From NCBI GenBank assembly GCA_002897635.1, contig BDTD01000011.1:2501-66500 (forward strand): a stretch of 64,000 nt of DNA, given 5' to 3'. Shown here piece by piece: positions 1-9,148 of this stretch. The stretch is from a bacterium BMS3Abin11. GTDB taxonomy: Bacteria; Pseudomonadota; Gammaproteobacteria; BMS3Bbin11. Both the position numbers and the translations under genes were made by a program. Position 1 is the stretch's first letter, and each line of letters begins with the position of its first letter. Below the pieces are notes generated by a model, which was not told the DNA's origin, searched no databases, and was given only the letters and a program-made list of their open reading frames with translations.

Positions 1-1183
1 GCGCAAAACGTCGCTTTCCTACCTGGTATATATGTGTACTTCCAGCCTCAATTACAAGCTTAGTATCTGCCACTTTTTCGCCATCAATTTTGACTGCACC
101 CTGCTTGATCATACGCAGTGCATCCGACGTGCTTTGTGTCAGGCCAGCGTCTTTTATCAGGTTTGCTATCTTTAATACACCACTATCCACGTATAAAGTC
201 ACTTCCGGCATATCCTCCGGCATGGCACCTTTACGAAATCGATCAATAAATTCCTGCTGCGCTGCCTCTGCGGCTGATTGTGAGTAAAAGCGGGCCGTTA
301 TTTCGCCAGCAAGCCTGAATTTCATATCCCTGGGATTAAACCCCTGCTCCACTTCCTGCTTCCAGCCTTCAATCACATCCATTGTCTGAAAGCTCAATAA
401 TTCGAAATAGCGCCACATTAAATCATCTGAAATCGACATGATCTTGCCAAACATCTCGCCAGGTCGATCATTGATGCCAATATAATTATTCAGCGATTTA
501 GACATTTTCTGTACACCGTCCAGGCCCTCCAGGATAGGCATGGTGATAATCGTCTGTGGGTCCTGCCCGTACTGACGCTGCAACTCACGACCCATCAGTA
601 GATTGAATTTCTGGTCTGTTCCACCCAGCTCAACATCCGCCTGCATGGCAACGGAGTCATAACCCTGTATCAGGGGATACAGGAATTCGTGAATTGCGAT
701 GGGCATGCCACCCGTGTAACGCTTATGAAAGTCATCACGCTCCAGCATTCTTGCCACAGTGTACTTGCCCGCCAACTGAATCATGTCAGCCGCGCTCATC
801 TTGCCCATCCACGCAGAATTAAAGACGATTTTTGTTTTGTCTGGATCGAGTATTTTGAAAATTTGCTCCTGATAGCTTCGTGCGTTTTCATCCACCTGCG
901 CCTGTGTTAGCGCAGGCCGAGTTGTACTTTTACCGCTCGGGTCACCAATCATGCCGGTAAAATCCCCAATCAGAAACAGGATTTCATGCCCTAGCTCCTG
1001 GAATTGATGTAACTTGTTGATCAGTACTGTGTGCCCCAGGTGAAGATCCGGTGCGGTCGGGTCGAAACCTGCTTTTATTTTTAGTGGCCGGCCGCTTTTA
1101 AGAAGCTCGACCAGGCCCTCTTCAGGAATAATTTCATCTGCACCTCGTCGTAGTAATGTCAGTGACTTATCAACAGACACCAT
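1..1183 (-). CDS. tyrS: Tyrosyl-tRNA synthetase (partial, C-terminus cut by window edge)
   Basis: Charges tRNA-Tyr with tyrosine in the cytoplasm. The frame opens at the ATG at 1183 and stays open to base 1, about 394 codons, so only the last few residues should be missing from a normal ~400-residue enzyme. The class I signature is HLGH at residues 48-51, in the context [13 protein letters not shown], and the second signature is KMSKS near residue 226. The last visible part ([16 protein letters not shown]) is the C-terminal S4 RNA-binding domain. It diverges from the M23 peptidase gene at 1350, the same arrangement as in Pseudomonas. Identification is secure. Confidence 0.95.
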   Translation of the reverse strand, partial: MVSVDKSLTLLRRGADEIIPEEGLVELLKSGRPLKIKAGFDPTAPDLHLGHTVLINKLHQFQELGHEILFLIGDFTGMIGDPSGKSTTRPALTQAQVDENARSYQEQIFKILDPDKTKIVFNSAWMGKMSAADMIQLAGKYTVARMLERDDFHKRYTGGMPIAIHEFLYPLIQGYDSVAMQADVELGGTDQKFNLLMGRELQRQYGQDPQTIITMPILEGLDGVQKMSKSLNNYIGINDRPGEMFGKIMSISDDLMWRYFELLSFQTMDVIEGWKQEVEQGFNPRDMKFRLAGEITARFYSQSAAEAAQQEFIDRFRKGAMPEDMPEVTLYVDSGVLKIANLIKDAGLTQSTSDALRMIKQGAVKIDGEKVADTKLVIEAGSTHIYQVGKRRFA

Positions 1184-1337
1184 CAGTATCGCCTCATAAT
1201 TGCTCGTTTTCAGGGGCGCAAAGAGTACCACAGGCAGGCAGAATAATGCACAACCTGAAGAAGTACACCTCTTATTAATTCCCCCTGTAGACTGGCTCAA
1301 ACTGCAAACAACGAGTAAAATGGCAACAATTTTTTAA

Positions 1338-2813
1338 TTGATAAACACCATGTCACAAACCCAAAATCATAATCGGGATTTCAAAGAACTGGAAAACAAG
1401 CGCTCCGGCAGGAAAGTCTGGTACTGGCTGCTGCTTTTGGCCATTATTTCTACAATAATACTTTACCCTGATCGCAACCAGGACAGTGATAGTTCTGGTT
1501 CTACTGATCAGACCATCATTAAACTTACTGATGAATCTTTTGCTGACCGCGACACTATTTCGGACAAAAGCCTGTCTACTTCAGCAGATAAACAGGCTGC
1601 CAATAATCAACCTGAACCCAGTCACATTCCAATGCTTGCTGATGCACTCACAAGTGCTGCTTCAGGAGTCTCTTTTAAGCCTCTGCTTGAGAAATCACCG
1701 GATTTGTGGAAATCCAGCACTATCAGAAAAGGTGACACGCTATATGTAATCCTTAAGCGATTTGGCCTGAAAACTGCTGCCGCAACCTTAGTAGCACGTT
1801 CTGACAACAGTAATCAGCTGGTACGGCTCACTCCCGGCAGGACACTACACATTCTCAGTAAAGATGGATCTAACAGTGATGTGTTTGTCTATGAAAATTC
1901 ACCACTAACCTGGATATATGCAAGCAAAAATGGCAGCCGTTATGACATTTCCAGCAAAAAGTTGCCGACAACGACTCATATCCGAAAAGTAAAGGGTGAG
2001 GTTATCTCCTCTCTTTATGCTGCTGCCAAAGTGGCGGGTATCAGCGACACGCTAACCATGAACATGACCGAAATCTTCGGATGGGATATTGATTTTGCTA
2101 TAAACGTGCAGCCCGGCGATCGCTTCAAACTTATATTTGAGGATATCTATGTCAACGGCAGTAAAAAAACTCATGGTGACATACTTGCTGCTGAGTTTAT
2201 CAATAATGGCAAGACCTATCGTGCGATTGCCCACAGAGATGACGATGGTGTACTGCACTATTACTCTCCTGATGGCAGGAGCATGCAAAAAACCTTTCTT
2301 CGGACACCGGTTAAATTCAGCCGCATCAGCTCTCGCTTCAGCAAGGCCCGTTACCACCCTATATTGAAAAGGACACGTGCCCATAATGGTGTTGACTATG
2401 CAGCACGCCGTGGCACACCTATTAGAGCAACGGCCGCTGGCAGAATTATTCATCTCGGCCGCAAGGGCGGTTATGGCAATACAGTTATCATTAGTCATGG
2501 TAGTACATACAGTACTCTGTATGCCCATATGTCGAGCTTCTCCCGTGGTATCGCAAAGGGTTCAAGAGTGAAGCAGGGACAGATAATCGGCCGTGTAGGC
2601 TCTACCGGCCTGGCCAGCGGACCGCACCTGCACTATGAGTTTCGTGTCAATGGCAAGCATGTAAACCCACTCACCTTTCGGCAGCCTGCCAGCAAGCCTA
2701 TCCAGCAATCTCAGAAAGCTGATTTTGAGCGCTCAGCGCGTTACTGGAAAGAACAGCTTGATACACTCGATAGCCTGAATATTGCTGCAGGCACGAGCAC
2801 TTCAGGCAGTTAG
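1338..2813 (+). CDS. M23-family murein endopeptidase, MepM-like with OapA/LysM-like region
   Basis: Periplasmic, probably inner-membrane-anchored peptidase that cuts peptidoglycan cross-links during wall growth. Residues about 28-44 form one membrane segment (VWYWLLLLAIISTIILY). A LysM/OapA-like region follows around residues 130-170 (RKGDTLYVILKRFGL). The C-terminal third is a LytM/M23 domain with HNGVDYA near 351, LYAHMS near 395 and the metal-site HLHYE near 430. The TTG at 1338 gives 491 residues; the ATG at 1350 is equally plausible. It lies between tyrS and anmK, which also acts in peptidoglycan recycling, as in Pseudomonas PA0667. Confidence 0.9.
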   Translation: MINTMSQTQNHNRDFKELENKRSGRKVWYWLLLLAIISTIILYPDRNQDSDSSGSTDQTIIKLTDESFADRDTISDKSLSTSADKQAANNQPEPSHIPMLADALTSAASGVSFKPLLEKSPDLWKSSTIRKGDTLYVILKRFGLKTAAATLVARSDNSNQLVRLTPGRTLHILSKDGSNSDVFVYENSPLTWIYASKNGSRYDISSKKLPTTTHIRKVKGEVISSLYAAAKVAGISDTLTMNMTEIFGWDIDFAINVQPGDRFKLIFEDIYVNGSKKTHGDILAAEFINNGKTYRAIAHRDDDGVLHYYSPDGRSMQKTFLRTPVKFSRISSRFSKARYHPILKRTRAHNGVDYAARRGTPIRATAAGRIIHLGRKGGYGNTVIISHGSTYSTLYAHMSSFSRGIAKGSRVKQGQIIGRVGSTGLASGPHLHYEFRVNGKHVNPLTFRQPASKPIQQSQKADFERSARYWKEQLDTLDSLNIAAGTSTSGS

Positions 2814-2845
2814 CGTTTCCAACTTCCTGATTCACCCTGTATATA

Positions 2846-3961
2846 ATGGATAATTACTACGTGGGTTTGATGTCAGGCACTAGTCTGGATGCCATTGATG
2901 CTGTCCTGCTTCGCATTGAGGATAACGGTGGCATCGAAGTAGTTTCCCTGATTAACACACCGTTCCCTGATCATATTTCTGGCCTGCTCAGAGACATGAT
3001 CGCTAGTAAAACTGAATCGCTGCACGAACTCTGCTCGCTGGATACTGAGCTTGGCGAGATCTACGCGGCAATCACTTTGGACCTGATTTCAAAATCGGGC
3101 TACAAACCTGGAGATATCAGGGCGATTGGCTGCCATGGCCAGACAGTACGCCATCAACCTGATGGCAAGCATCCCTACAGCCTGCAAATCGGCAATCCAT
3201 CCGTTATTGCTGAAGTGAGTGGCATCACTACAGTTGCTGATTTTCGCGCCCGCGATGTCGCTGCTGGTGGCCAGGGCGCACCATTGGTGCCTGCTTTCCA
3301 CAAGGCCGTATTTTCTGACCCCGACAACCAACGCGTCATCGTCAATATCGGCGGTATAGCAAACATCGCATTATTACCACGAACAAAAAGCAAGAATATT
3401 GTCACAGGTTATGATACAGGGCCGGGAAATTGCCTGCTGGACTCATGGTCATTATCCTGCCGGGGACAAGCCTTTGATGAAAATGGCAGTTGGTCTGCCA
3501 GTGGCAAGGTTGATGAAAAATTACTTGATGCGTTACTGGCCGATAGCTATTTCAGTAAAAGCCCCCCTAAAAGTACTGGCACAGAGTATTTCAACCTGGA
3601 GTGGTTAGAAAACACCTCTCCATTAGTGACTAAACTAAAAGCAGAAGATGTTCAGACAACCCTGGCCGAACTGACCGCACACTCAATTGCTTTAGCCATT
3701 ATCCGGGAAGGCTATGACAGCAATGAGATTTATCTCTGCGGTGGCGGTGTACACAATGATGATCTGATACAACGCATACAGCGACATCTTTCAGCTGCAA
3801 ACATCTTCAGTACGGAAAAATTAGGCCTGGATCCTGACTTCGTTGAAGCAACAGCCTTTGCCTGGCTGGCATGGCGAACAATGGAGAAGAAAACTGGCAA
3901 CCTGCCAGCTGTCACCGGTGCTCGTCATCCGGTTATCCTGGGGGGGATCTTTCTAGCCTGA
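2846..3961 (+). CDS. anmK: Anhydro-N-acetylmuramic acid kinase
   Basis: Phosphorylates and hydrolyses 1,6-anhydro-N-acetylmuramic acid to MurNAc-6-phosphate, a cytoplasmic peptidoglycan recycling step. The 371-residue length is typical. Visible family features are the N-terminal phosphate-binding GLMSGTSLDAID (residues 7-18), CHGQTVRH, the IGNPSVIAE stretch and DTGPGNCLLD near residue 190. The gene follows the M23 endopeptidase by 33 bases on the same strand, so co-transcription is likely. The neighbouring erpA converges on it from the other strand. Confidence 0.95.
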   Translation: MDNYYVGLMSGTSLDAIDAVLLRIEDNGGIEVVSLINTPFPDHISGLLRDMIASKTESLHELCSLDTELGEIYAAITLDLISKSGYKPGDIRAIGCHGQTVRHQPDGKHPYSLQIGNPSVIAEVSGITTVADFRARDVAAGGQGAPLVPAFHKAVFSDPDNQRVIVNIGGIANIALLPRTKSKNIVTGYDTGPGNCLLDSWSLSCRGQAFDENGSWSASGKVDEKLLDALLADSYFSKSPPKSTGTEYFNLEWLENTSPLVTKLKAEDVQTTLAELTAHSIALAIIREGYDSNEIYLCGGGVHNDDLIQRIQRHLSAANIFSTEKLGLDPDFVEATAFAWLAWRTMEKKTGNLPAVTGARHPVILGGIFLA

Positions 3962-3991
3962 CGAAAACCTCGAAAAGATTTTTTAAAAGGA

Positions 3992-4345
3992 TCAAACAGA
4001 AAAAGAAGATCCGCAGCCGCAGGTGGTCTGGGCATTGGGGTTATTGATGACGAACCTGGCACCTTCCAGATCATCTTTATAATCGACTTCGGCGCCTACA
4101 AGATACTGGAAGCTCATCGGGTCTACCAATAGCACAACATCATCATTGACGATACGGGCATCGCCTTCTGCTTCATTCTCTTCAAACTCAAAGCCATACT
4201 GGAAACCGGAACAACCACCACCGGTTACATAGACGCGTAGCATCAATTTTGGGTTTGCTTCTTCTTCAATCAGTTTTTTTACCTTTGCCGCCGCCTGATC
4301 GGTAAATATCAGTGCTGACCCGGTATCTGTAGCAACTTCGCTCAT
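3992..4345 (-). CDS. erpA: Iron-sulfur cluster insertion protein ErpA (A-type carrier)
   Basis: A-type Fe-S carrier that delivers [4Fe-4S] clusters to apoproteins. At 117 residues it has the family length. The three cluster-ligand cysteines are visible as GGGCSGFQY and the C-terminal [11 protein letters not shown]. An AGG-type ribosome site precedes the ATG at 4345. It is the first downstream gene of the bactofilin/DUF6776/argC minus-strand run, as in Pseudomonas (PA0665). Confidence 0.95.
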   Translation of the reverse strand: MSEVATDTGSALIFTDQAAAKVKKLIEEEANPKLMLRVYVTGGGCSGFQYGFEFEENEAEGDARIVNDDVVLLVDPMSFQYLVGAEVDYKDDLEGARFVINNPNAQTTCGCGSSFSV

Positions 4346-4399
4346 TTAAGAAAACCTCATGAAATATAATTAGTAGAGACACCCTTAGCTTATATTATT

Positions 4400-4867
4400 T
4401 CAATCCCGAGTAACCTGGTCAAGTATATTGTTTTTTGTATCCCCTTTGGTTATAGATGCAATGCTGGAATCCTTTCGTGATGATCCCTTGGCCGTCTCAC
4501 AAACCATGCTGCCGTTGACAGTAGCACCGAGCTCCATTTCAATTGAGGAATAATAGACATCACCAACGATTTTCGCCTTACTCTGCAATAAAACCTTACC
4601 GCTTGATGTTACATTGCCATTGATCAGGCCATTAATGATGACATGGGGGACTTTTATATTGCCACTGACCTCACCCTGCTCACTCACCGTCAGTAAACTC
4701 TTATTGCTGGAGTCCTGCGCCGAAACATTACCGGTTAATTTTCCATCGACACGTAAGCCGCCTGAAAAAGTAACATCTCCTTTAACCTCAGTATTAGGCC
4801 CAATTAATGTATCTATTTTGTCTGTTGGTTTTTCCACTACCGTAGGTGTTGGCTTTTTACCTAGCAT
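4400..4867 (-). CDS. Bactofilin-family cytoskeletal protein
   Basis: Polymer-forming beta-helical cytoskeletal protein. The ATG at 4867 is chosen because it has a strong GGAGG six bases upstream and gives 155 residues; a longer frame to 4894 exists but adds nothing family-like. Residues from about 20 on show the repeated glycine-spaced pattern of bactofilins (IGPNTEVKGDVTFSGGLRVD, then GEVSGNIKVP and GLINGNVTSSGKV). It is flanked by DUF6776 and erpA, a conserved gammaproteobacterial arrangement. A role in cell shape or wall-enzyme localisation is inferred from the family and from the M23 and anmK neighbours. Confidence 0.9.
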   Translation of the reverse strand: MLGKKPTPTVVEKPTDKIDTLIGPNTEVKGDVTFSGGLRVDGKLTGNVSAQDSSNKSLLTVSEQGEVSGNIKVPHVIINGLINGNVTSSGKVLLQSKAKIVGDVYYSSIEMELGATVNGSMVCETAKGSSRKDSSIASITKGDTKNNILDQVTRD

Positions 4868-4919
4868 AATATCCTCCTTTTCTAAATGTGCCACTTGCCT
4901 GGTTTACTTTCAAAAGGCT

Positions 4920-5678
4920 TCAGCTCTGTTCTGGCAGTCCTTTATTAAGCAATATATTCCAATTATACCATTTTTCTTTTTTTTCGGTCTTTTTTCCAGA
5001 CAGCCGGGCCGTTAAGTGTAGCCGCTGAGGCAAAAAGCCCTCCGGGATTGTCACCAGGCCATCGACTCTCTGGAGATATTTAAACAACAATTTTGCATCC
5101 TTGCCCGCACTCCCTGTGGGTACTTTTATCGTCTTTAGATCACCTTCCATTAATCCTTCAACTTCAATTAACAGCTTGCCTTTTGATTTTTTTTTACCAT
5201 AGTCGCTATTAACAATAATAACCCTGTAGCGATAGTTTCCTACAGTTCCATCTGACTGTAATGAAACAGTTTTAATTTGCAGTCCCTGTTTATGCTCATT
5301 GCCTTCAATAATACTCTCATAAAACCGGATGTTTTCTCTTAAACTGGCAATTTCCCTGCTGGTCGATATCAGTGTCTGCGCAACCTCTTCATAGGCCTGG
5401 CGTTTTATCTGTAGATCTCTCCTGCTTTTTGCTTTCTCGAATGCAAGACTCTCCTTTAATTTATCGTTTTCCAGGGCTACAGATGTAAAATCACTCTCAA
5501 GAACATCCAGCGCTTCGATGGCTTGCTGCCATTCTACCTCCGCACGATATTTCCCAAAAGCATAGGCAGCAATAACTGTCACGAACAACACTGCGACGAG
5601 AACAGACATCAAGCGAATTTTCCACCTGGAATCTGTTGCTACCCTTATTTCCAGGCTAGTCCTGGCATCCTTAAACAT
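4920..5678 (-). CDS. DUF6776-type membrane-anchored coiled-coil protein
   Basis: Function unknown. The 252-residue protein has one membrane segment near residues 23-42 (MSVLVAVLFVTVIAAYAFG), then a coiled coil of roughly 90 residues rich in E, K and L, then a compact C-terminal domain containing YRYRVIIVNS. The position between argC and a bactofilin gene matches Pseudomonas PA0663, which carries the DUF6776 family. An AGGA ribosome site precedes the start. A structural partnership with the bactofilin is plausible from context only. Confidence 0.75.
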   Translation of the reverse strand: MFKDARTSLEIRVATDSRWKIRLMSVLVAVLFVTVIAAYAFGKYRAEVEWQQAIEALDVLESDFTSVALENDKLKESLAFEKAKSRRDLQIKRQAYEEVAQTLISTSREIASLRENIRFYESIIEGNEHKQGLQIKTVSLQSDGTVGNYRYRVIIVNSDYGKKKSKGKLLIEVEGLMEGDLKTIKVPTGSAGKDAKLLFKYLQRVDGLVTIPEGFLPQRLHLTARLSGKKTEKKEKWYNWNILLNKGLPEQS

Positions 5679-5725
5679 TCTTAATATCCTGTCATAGATC
5701 TATTCTTGAGCCAGGAAAAGCAGGA

Positions 5726-6754
5726 TCATGGTGCAAGCGGGACAACTTCCAGCCCTGTTATCTCATCAAAGCCGAACATCAAATTGAAATTCTGTATCGC
5801 CTGGCCTGAGGCCCCTTTAACAAGATTATCTATTACAGACAGAACTATTACCCTCTGCTCATTACGGTAGACAGCAATCCGGCAAATATTCGATCCGCGT
5901 ACAGAACGCGTATCCGGCAGAGAACCCGCTGGCATCACATCAACAAATGGCTCATCCGCGTAGGCTTCTTCATACAGCTGTTGCAAATCAATAGCCTGTT
6001 CAGTGACTAATTTTGCATAAAGTGTAGCGTAAATGCCCCGAATCATCGGTGCTAAATGTGGCGTAAATAGAAGCCCGGGTGACTTACCGGATAATTGCAG
6101 TATAGTTTGTGCGATTTCAGGATAATGGCGATGCCCTGTTACAGCATAGGCCTTAAACGAATCTGCTGCTTCTGTCAGCAAGGTTCCGACATTAGCTCCC
6201 CTGCCAGCACCGGATACACCGGATTTTGCATCGGCAATCAGGTCGTTGACATCAACCAGCCCTGCTTTTAAAAGCGGCAACCAACCCAGAATGATGGCTG
6301 TCGGGTAACAACCGGGGTTGGCTACCAGTCTGGCAGCCCGGATCGCATCTCGATTTACTTCAGGCAGGCCGTAAACCGCATCATCCAGCAACTCAGGACA
6401 GGCATGCTGCATGCCATACCAGTGCTCCCAGACAGTAGAATCTTTTATGCGGAAATCAGCCGCCAGGTCGATGAGACGAATACCAGCATCCATCAGGTCA
6501 CGTGTCATGGTCATAGCAATGCCATTGGGTGTGGCTGAAAACACCACATCACAGTCAGCAAAGCTATCACTGTCAGGTTTGCTGTAAGTCAGCTCACAAA
6601 CACCCCTCAAACTGGGGAAGACCTCTGATACGCGACGACCTGATTCACCACGGGAAGTAATAACCACTAACTCAGCCTGCGGGTGTCTTGCCAACAGCCT
6701 TATCAGCTCTACCCCGGTGTAGCCGGTGCCACCAATAATACCTATCTTCGTCAT
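5726..6754 (-). CDS. argC: N-acetyl-gamma-glutamyl-phosphate reductase
   Basis: NADPH-dependent reduction of N-acetylglutamyl phosphate to the semialdehyde, third step of arginine biosynthesis. 342 residues, normal for the short ArgC type. The N-terminal nucleotide-binding motif is [15 protein letters not shown] (residues 6-20), and the catalytic cysteine lies in NPGCYPTAI near residue 150. The C-terminal half has GHRHYPEI. It is the first gene of the minus-strand run argC, DUF6776, bactofilin, erpA. Confidence 0.96.
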   Translation of the reverse strand: MTKIGIIGGTGYTGVELIRLLARHPQAELVVITSRGESGRRVSEVFPSLRGVCELTYSKPDSDSFADCDVVFSATPNGIAMTMTRDLMDAGIRLIDLAADFRIKDSTVWEHWYGMQHACPELLDDAVYGLPEVNRDAIRAARLVANPGCYPTAIILGWLPLLKAGLVDVNDLIADAKSGVSGAGRGANVGTLLTEAADSFKAYAVTGHRHYPEIAQTILQLSGKSPGLLFTPHLAPMIRGIYATLYAKLVTEQAIDLQQLYEEAYADEPFVDVMPAGSLPDTRSVRGSNICRIAVYRNEQRVIVLSVIDNLVKGASGQAIQNFNLMFGFDEITGLEVVPLAP

Positions 6755-6925
6755 AGTAAATCCTTAATCAAGCTAGCGTGAACAATACGTGATGGAGTAT
6801 AGAAATGAAAGCCAGGAAAATGGTTGTCGATAAAGTATTTTCATTTCAATGAAATGTATTTGCTTGCTTCATTTAACTCATAAAAATTCCCGGTAATATA
6901 GCAATTTATAAAAAACCGATGGTAA

Positions 6926-6997
6926 CTGTAGGTGCGAATTCATTCGCACAAAGAGAAATTATCCGCTTAAAATGTTCGAATAAATTCGAACCTACAG
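6926..6997. repeat. Doublet palindromic repeat, copy 1
   Basis: Two self-complementary units, GTAGGTGCGAATTCATTCGCAC and its inverted relative TTCGAATAAATTCGAACCTAC, face each other across about 23 bases. The outer CTGTAGGT and ACCTACAG also pair, so the whole element can fold as a cruciform or REP-like doublet. A second copy lies at 25134-25186. It sits in the 346-base gap between argC and the porin terminator, in which I see no gene. Confidence 0.8.
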
Positions 6998-7052
6998 TAT
7001 TTATACTATAAGCCGTACAGGATTCACTCTACAGAAACTAAAAGCTGCAGAC

Positions 7053-7083
7053 AAAAAAAACGGGACCCGGAGGCCCCGTTCTT
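7053..7083 (-). terminator. Rho-independent terminator of the porin gene
   Basis: GC-rich stem (ACGGGACC with GGCCCCGT, one mismatch) at 7060-7079, followed in the minus-strand direction by eight U. It lies about 20 bases beyond the porin stop codon. Confidence 0.85.
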
Positions 7084-7100
7084 ATGCATTGCTTTATGAC

Positions 7101-8114
7101 TTAGAAGTCGTAGCGCATACCTGCACCAACCATCGTGTATTTGGTATCAGTCTTGGTTTGTGCATAACCAACATAAGCACGAACCTTCTTGGCGAGGAAG
7201 TAGGTTGCGCCGATCATACCGTAATCTACATCCTGACCGTTGTTGTCCGCATTGGTCTTACCGTAGCTACCTGTGATCAGTGTGTTACCGAACTTGTAAC
7301 CCAGGTTTACCCAGTTGATTTTGCCTGCGCCAACAGTTGCAATCTTATTGCCATTTACTTTGATGCTACCCACACTATCAACGTCTTCATACTGCCATGC
7401 GGCAATCAGGCCATTGGCCTTATAGCGGATACCAATCTTGGCCTGCTTGACATCACCTTTACCTTTAACGGCACCAACTGCTCTTTGCCTAAATTTCTGG
7501 TATCCAACTATTGCTGAGATAGGACCCCAGACACCGGTGCCACCGAATAGAAATGTGCCATTTGCTGCTGGCTTTTTGCCACCACTAGTAGCATTCTTAT
7601 CGGCAATATAACCAGCCTGGAATTTTATGCCGGCAAATTTAGGTGAGGCATACATAATGATATCGTTGATAAAGCCGTTGTGGCCCTTACCATCACCAGA
7701 CATACCACCTGAACGACGTGCTTCCAGGAAGGTCGCTGTGTACGGATCCCACTTAACACCGCCATTCATTTTGTATGGCGTAGGCATACGACCAAATTTT
7801 ACTGCACCAAAACCGCCTTTCAGGCCCACCCACTGATCACGAGCACCAAACTGTGAACCGTTTGATGGATCCATCTTCCAGGCGTACCGGCCAAAGGCCT
7901 TCAAACCATTGCCGAGATCCTTGCTGGCATCGATGTAGACACGACTACGTCCGCCCGCATCACCCTGCGCAACCTGATTATTAATTTTACCTCCATCGGT
8001 ATTGACAAGTTCTACTTCCAACTGGCCGCGTAATTTTACGTCAGCCTGTGCTGCAACTAATGGTGCGGCAGCGATTGTAGCGCCTACAGCCATTGCAATT
8101 AACGTTTTCTGCAT
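7101..8114 (-). CDS. Gram-negative general porin
   Basis: Trimeric outer-membrane beta-barrel for diffusion of small solutes. The ATG at 8114 is chosen: GGAGAG lies just upstream and it opens a signal peptide (MQKTLIAMAVGATIAAAPLVAAQA), whereas the longer open frame to 8234 adds 40 residues with no signal-like character. The mature 337-residue precursor is rich in alternating beta strands and Gly/Tyr/Asn, and ends with phenylalanine (GAGMRYDF), the outer-membrane assembly signal. Substrate cannot be told from sequence. The gene is monocistronic, with its own terminator. Confidence 0.9.
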   Translation of the reverse strand: MQKTLIAMAVGATIAAAPLVAAQADVKLRGQLEVELVNTDGGKINNQVAQGDAGGRSRVYIDASKDLGNGLKAFGRYAWKMDPSNGSQFGARDQWVGLKGGFGAVKFGRMPTPYKMNGGVKWDPYTATFLEARRSGGMSGDGKGHNGFINDIIMYASPKFAGIKFQAGYIADKNATSGGKKPAANGTFLFGGTGVWGPISAIVGYQKFRQRAVGAVKGKGDVKQAKIGIRYKANGLIAAWQYEDVDSVGSIKVNGNKIATVGAGKINWVNLGYKFGNTLITGSYGKTNADNNGQDVDYGMIGATYFLAKKVRAYVGYAQTKTDTKYTMVGAGMRYDF

Positions 8115-8899
8115 TGTTCTCTCCTCTTCAGGAACATGAAAATAAAAGATTAAATCACTATTTAGCGGTGATCCTACAGAACCACCCTGTGATAGTGCAA
8201 TACTACCTAGATAATTGCGTAAGTACAACATCAAATGTGATTATTTTGTACCGTTTACGACAGTATTTTGCTATTTGTTGTTTTTTTGATACAAATTAAT
8301 GTCCTGATCAGGAACCAAATCCTATAGATACATAGGCAACAGGGCCTGATTGTTTGATATTGTTAGAACTGACGATAGGTGTCTTCTTTGATTTTCACGT
8401 CAATATTGATGTATTTTCAGACGAGCCCAATACCAATTTTTTTTAGTGAAAAAGTAATCAATCGAAGCGAAAAAGTCCTGCAAATTGTCAGAATCATCTC
8501 CCGCCTCAATACTGAATTAAGCCTGCTCGACCGCCGATTGACAGTTTTTTCGTTGAAAACCTTCGCAGTAACCAGTTATGCAATGGTTCGATGTTATGAC
8601 CCAGTCTGGTGCAATTTTTTCGGTTGTCCTGACTTTGAATCCACACGGCACGATAAATTGCTGACAGGATTCGTTCTTCCTGTATCCCAGCTGGCTGTCT
8701 TTTAGCGGCATCATGCCACATCAGACTTTAACAATATTTTCATGTTGAATGAGTTATAATAATCGAAGGTATAAAAAGACGGTATAATAAAGCCTGTGAG
8801 ACACACTGGGAATTAGGTGGTGTGACATCTGGCCTGTTTTTTGTCAGACAGGGAGAAATTCTTTATTAATGTAAAGGGGTTCTTTACAGGAGAGTCATT
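8115..8899. other. 785-base gap: porin promoter region and a decayed repeat core
   Basis: No convincing gene. Bases 8115-8330 are the porin upstream region, AT-rich and with FNR/CRP-like half sites (AATGTGATTATTTTG at 8234-8248). Bases about 8551-8586 resemble the central part of the short elements at 57128 and 28291 (TTTTCGTTG, CCTTCGCAGTAACCAG), so this is probably a worn copy. The last 100 bases lead into the small gene at 8900, with AGGAG before its start. Confidence 0.5.
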
Positions 8900-9103
8900 A
8901 TGGACATGCAGGAAATACGCGGCCTTGCAAAAGATTTTGGAATTAAAACCTCGAGAATGAATAAGGTGAAACTGATTCAGGCGATACAGGGTTCAGAGGG
9001 GAATTTTAGTTGTTTTGCTACTGCTATTGATGGCGAATGTGATCAGTACGGATGTATTTGGCGGAATGACTGTTTCGCATCAGCAAAAAAATTACACAGT
9101 TAA
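8900..9103 (+). CDS. Small SAP/Rho-N-like protein with four cysteines
   Basis: 67 residues with a clear AGGAGAG ribosome site. Residues 4-30 (EIRGLAKDFGIKTSRMNK, VKLIQAIQ) form a helix-extension-helix like the SAP or Rho N-terminal fold, a nucleic-acid-binding motif. The rest has four cysteines in the pattern C-x10-C-x4-C-x5-C (CFATAIDGECDQYGCIWRNDC), which could bind a metal or an Fe-S cluster. Similar small proteins occur in sulfur-oxidising gammaproteobacteria as far as I recall. The function is unknown; it stands alone upstream of the converging glycogen genes. Confidence 0.75.
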   Translation: MDMQEIRGLAKDFGIKTSRMNKVKLIQAIQGSEGNFSCFATAIDGECDQYGCIWRNDCFASAKKLHS

Positions 9104-9148
9104 AGGCTCCCGCGCACTTCTTTCGTCAGCTTAGTCCGTCAATTTTTG

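Noticed and set aside
2052-2528. 158-residue minus-strand frame inside the M23 gene
   Set aside because: Shadow of a strongly conserved domain on the other strand.
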